From Sphingomonas sp. LC-1 (GTDB taxonomy: Bacteria; Pseudomonadota; Alphaproteobacteria; Sphingomonadales; Sphingomonadaceae): a DNA stretch of 64,000 nt. Both the position numbers and the translations under genes were made by a program. Below are positions 62,544 through 64,000 of this stretch, piece after piece. The stretch covers positions 62,001 through 126,000 of the forward strand of contig NZ_JANZXB010000006.1 in the NCBI RefSeq assembly GCF_025371035.1. The letters are read 5' to 3'. The number at the start of each line of letters is the position of its first letter. The first letter of the stretch is position 1. Below the pieces are notes generated by a model that made no database searches, was not told the origin of the DNA, and saw nothing but the letters and a program-made list of their open reading frames with translations.

Positions 62544-62666
62544 GGTGAAACATTGCTCCTTTGCCCGGCCAGATGCCGGTTACGCGAAATATCGTCCCGT
62601 TCGTGACTCATTTCAAGCGGGAGAGGTTCCCGTCGCGCCGACAGAGTGCGATAGACATGTTTTGTC

Positions 62667-63221
62667 ATGCTTCGCCTGTTCGTCGCCCTTCGCCCGCCCC
62701 CTGCCATTCGCGACCTGCTGTCCGACGTCATGGACGGCGTGCCGCAGGCCCGGTGGCAGGATGACGATCAGCTTCACCTGACGCTGCGCTTCATCGGCGA
62801 AGTCGATCGCCCGGTGGCGGAGGATGTCGCCGCCGCGCTAGGCCAGGTCCATGCCCCCGCACCCGTCGTCCGGATTTCGGGGGTCGGGGTGTTCGATCAT
62901 CGCGGTCGGGTCGACACCCTATGGGCCGATGTCAGCCCGCAGGATGCGCTGGCGCACCTGCATCGCAAGGTGGATCAGGCCTGCGTGCGGGCCGGCCTGC
63001 CGCCGGATTCGCGTGCCTATCGCCCGCATGTCACGCTGGCCCGGCTGCCGCGCTCCGCGGGCGCCGCCCCCGAGATCGAGGGGTGGCGCGCTGTTCACGC
63101 CGGCCTGTCCAGCGCCCCCTTCGCCATGGAGCATATCCTGCTCTATCAAAGTCACCTGGGGCATGGGGGCGCATCCTATGAACCGGTGATGCGTTGGCCG
63201 CTCGATACCGGTGGACGATAA
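62667..63221 (+). CDS. thpR: RNA 2',3'-cyclic phosphodiesterase
   Basis: 184 residues, the usual size. The two catalytic HxTx motifs of the 2H phosphoesterase superfamily are present as HLTLRF and HVTLAR; MLRLFVALRPP at the start and LYQSHLGHGGASYEPV at the end are typical of LigT/ThpR. It opens 2',3'-cyclic phosphates on RNA ends in the cytoplasm. The gene is divergent from the Bax-inhibitor-like gene. Confidence 0.92.
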   Translation: MLRLFVALRPPPAIRDLLSDVMDGVPQARWQDDDQLHLTLRFIGEVDRPVAEDVAAALGQVHAPAPVVRISGVGVFDHRGRVDTLWADVSPQDALAHLHRKVDQACVRAGLPPDSRAYRPHVTLARLPRSAGAAPEIEGWRAVHAGLSSAPFAMEHILLYQSHLGHGGASYEPVMRWPLDTGGR

Positions 63222-63263
63222 GGCCGGACCGCCTATAGTTCTTTCGATCAGGGAGCTTCCGAC

Positions 63264-63800
63264 ATGAAATATATCGCATTGATGACCGGCGCCGTAGTCA
63301 CGCTCGGGCTGGCCGCCTGCGACCAGAACAAGATGGAAACCGGCTCCCCGGTCCCCGGCGGTCCCAGCGCAACCGCCAGCCTACGCACCGGCACCGGTGT
63401 CGAGGCCGGACGCGCGACCGCGACCGAGGTGGCGGGCGGGTTGCGCATCACGCTGGACGCGATGAACGTTCCGGCCGGGATGCACGGCGTCCATGTCCAC
63501 ACCGTGGGTCGCTGCGACGCGCCCGACTTCACCACGGCGGGCGGCCACTGGAACCCCACGCAGCGCCAGCATGGCAGCATGAACCCGCAGGGTCCGCATG
63601 AGGGCGATATGCCCAACATGACCGTCGGCAATGACGGGCGCGGGACGCTGGGCGTCGTGCTGCCGGGTGCGACCATGGCGGGACTGCTCGATGCGGACGG
63701 CTCGGCGATCGTCATCCATGCCGCCGCCGACGACCTGAAGACCGATCCGAGCGGCAATAGCGGCGGCCGCATCGCCTGCGGCGTGTTCCAGGCCAACTGA
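63264..63800 (+). CDS. sodC: Cu/Zn superoxide dismutase, lipoprotein
   Basis: 178 residues. Lipoprotein signal with LAAC (MKYIALMTGAVVTLGLAAC), so anchored in the periplasm. Copper ligands lie in GMHGVHVHTVGRC, the zinc and bridging histidines in GGHWNPTQRQHG and GPHEGDMPNM, and the last copper histidine in IVIHAAADD. The C-terminal GGRIACGVF carries the second disulfide cysteine. Detoxifies superoxide. AGGGAG lies 8 bases before the ATG. Confidence 0.95.
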   Translation: MKYIALMTGAVVTLGLAACDQNKMETGSPVPGGPSATASLRTGTGVEAGRATATEVAGGLRITLDAMNVPAGMHGVHVHTVGRCDAPDFTTAGGHWNPTQRQHGSMNPQGPHEGDMPNMTVGNDGRGTLGVVLPGATMAGLLDADGSAIVIHAAADDLKTDPSGNSGGRIACGVFQAN

Positions 63801-63817
63801 TCCTCGCTGGAGCGCCG

Positions 63818-64000
63818 ATGACCAAAGCCCTGCCGACCCGCGCTTTTGGCGGTTTCCTGTTCGACATGGATGGGACGATCCTGAGTTCGATCGCCTCCGC
63901 CGAACGCGCCTGGACCGTCTGGGCGACACGGCAGGGGCTGGACGTCGCGGCGTTCCTGCCGACCATCCACGGGGTTCAGTCGGTCGAGACGATCCGGCGG
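63818..64000 (+). CDS. HAD-family phosphatase, N-terminal part (cut by window end)
   Basis: The first 61 residues are present. FLFDMDGTILSS is HAD motif I with both catalytic aspartates, followed by a cap region (AERAWTVWATRQGLDVAAFL). Sugar-phosphate or 2-deoxyglucose-6-phosphate phosphatases look like this. The gene starts 17 bases after sodC. Confidence 0.85.
   Translation, partial: MTKALPTRAFGGFLFDMDGTILSSIASAERAWTVWATRQGLDVAAFLPTIHGVQSVETIRR

Overview
The window is chromosomal DNA of a GC-rich alphaproteobacterium, most likely Sphingomonas or a close relative. The evidence is the carbohydrate-type TonB-dependent receptor, many Tat-exported enzymes, the DUF4893 and DUF2171 proteins, an ScfR-type regulator divergent from isocitrate lyase, and sphingomonad-style intergenic palindromes. 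Coding density is high and no gene-free stretch exceeds 300 bases. I found no insertion sequence, prophage, integrase, rRNA or CRISPR array.

Layout. 1-532: end of an M1 aminopeptidase. 710-9650: a plant-polysaccharide locus with a CE1 esterase, SMP-30 lactonase, GH27, GH5-like enzyme, TonB receptor and GH43. 9877-25113: a BapA-type giant adhesin (3313 residues, 30 Ig-like units of about 84 residues), followed by its type I secretion system (TolC-like protein, ABC ATPase, HlyD-like adaptor) and a MarR-type regulator. 25130-29947: a siderophore-type TonB receptor divergent from a PepSY-flavodoxin-FNR reductase, with a Fur-box-like site between them. 30019-32958: a glutamine-amidotransferase-like hydrolase and serine acetyltransferase EpsC behind a perfect palindrome, then fructose-1,6-bisphosphatase. 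32971-33202: a nested double palindrome.

33234-43317 is the most interesting region. It holds a cytochrome c, three TIM-barrel isomerases, an MFS carrier, a DUF1080 (3-keto-disaccharide hydrolase family) protein, a gluconate-dehydrogenase-subunit-3-like protein, a GMC oxidoreductase with a three-cysteine cluster, a LacI regulator and a divergent Gfo/Idh/MocA oxidoreductase. Together these look like a complete oxidative route for breaking glycosidic bonds through 3-keto sugars. Oxidation and most of the processing would be periplasmic; transport and reduction would be cytoplasmic.

43338-48135 holds assorted genes: a GNAT acetyltransferase, a small membrane protein, a lipoprotein, an aldo/keto reductase, a stand-alone receiver domain and a GGDEF-EAL protein. 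48185-54387 is an acetate/C2 and polyhydroxybutyrate-related area (ScfR-like regulator, aceA, a 52-residue protein, a CDF transporter, 3-hydroxybutyrate dehydrogenase). 54516-64000 is housekeeping-like: zinc peptidase, medium-chain reductase, DUF2171 protein, tRNA-Ala(CGC), NUDIX hydrolase, extensin-like protein, transglutaminase, Bax-inhibitor-1 family protein, ThpR, SodC and the start of a HAD hydrolase. All functions are inferred from sequence motifs read by eye; no database search was run.
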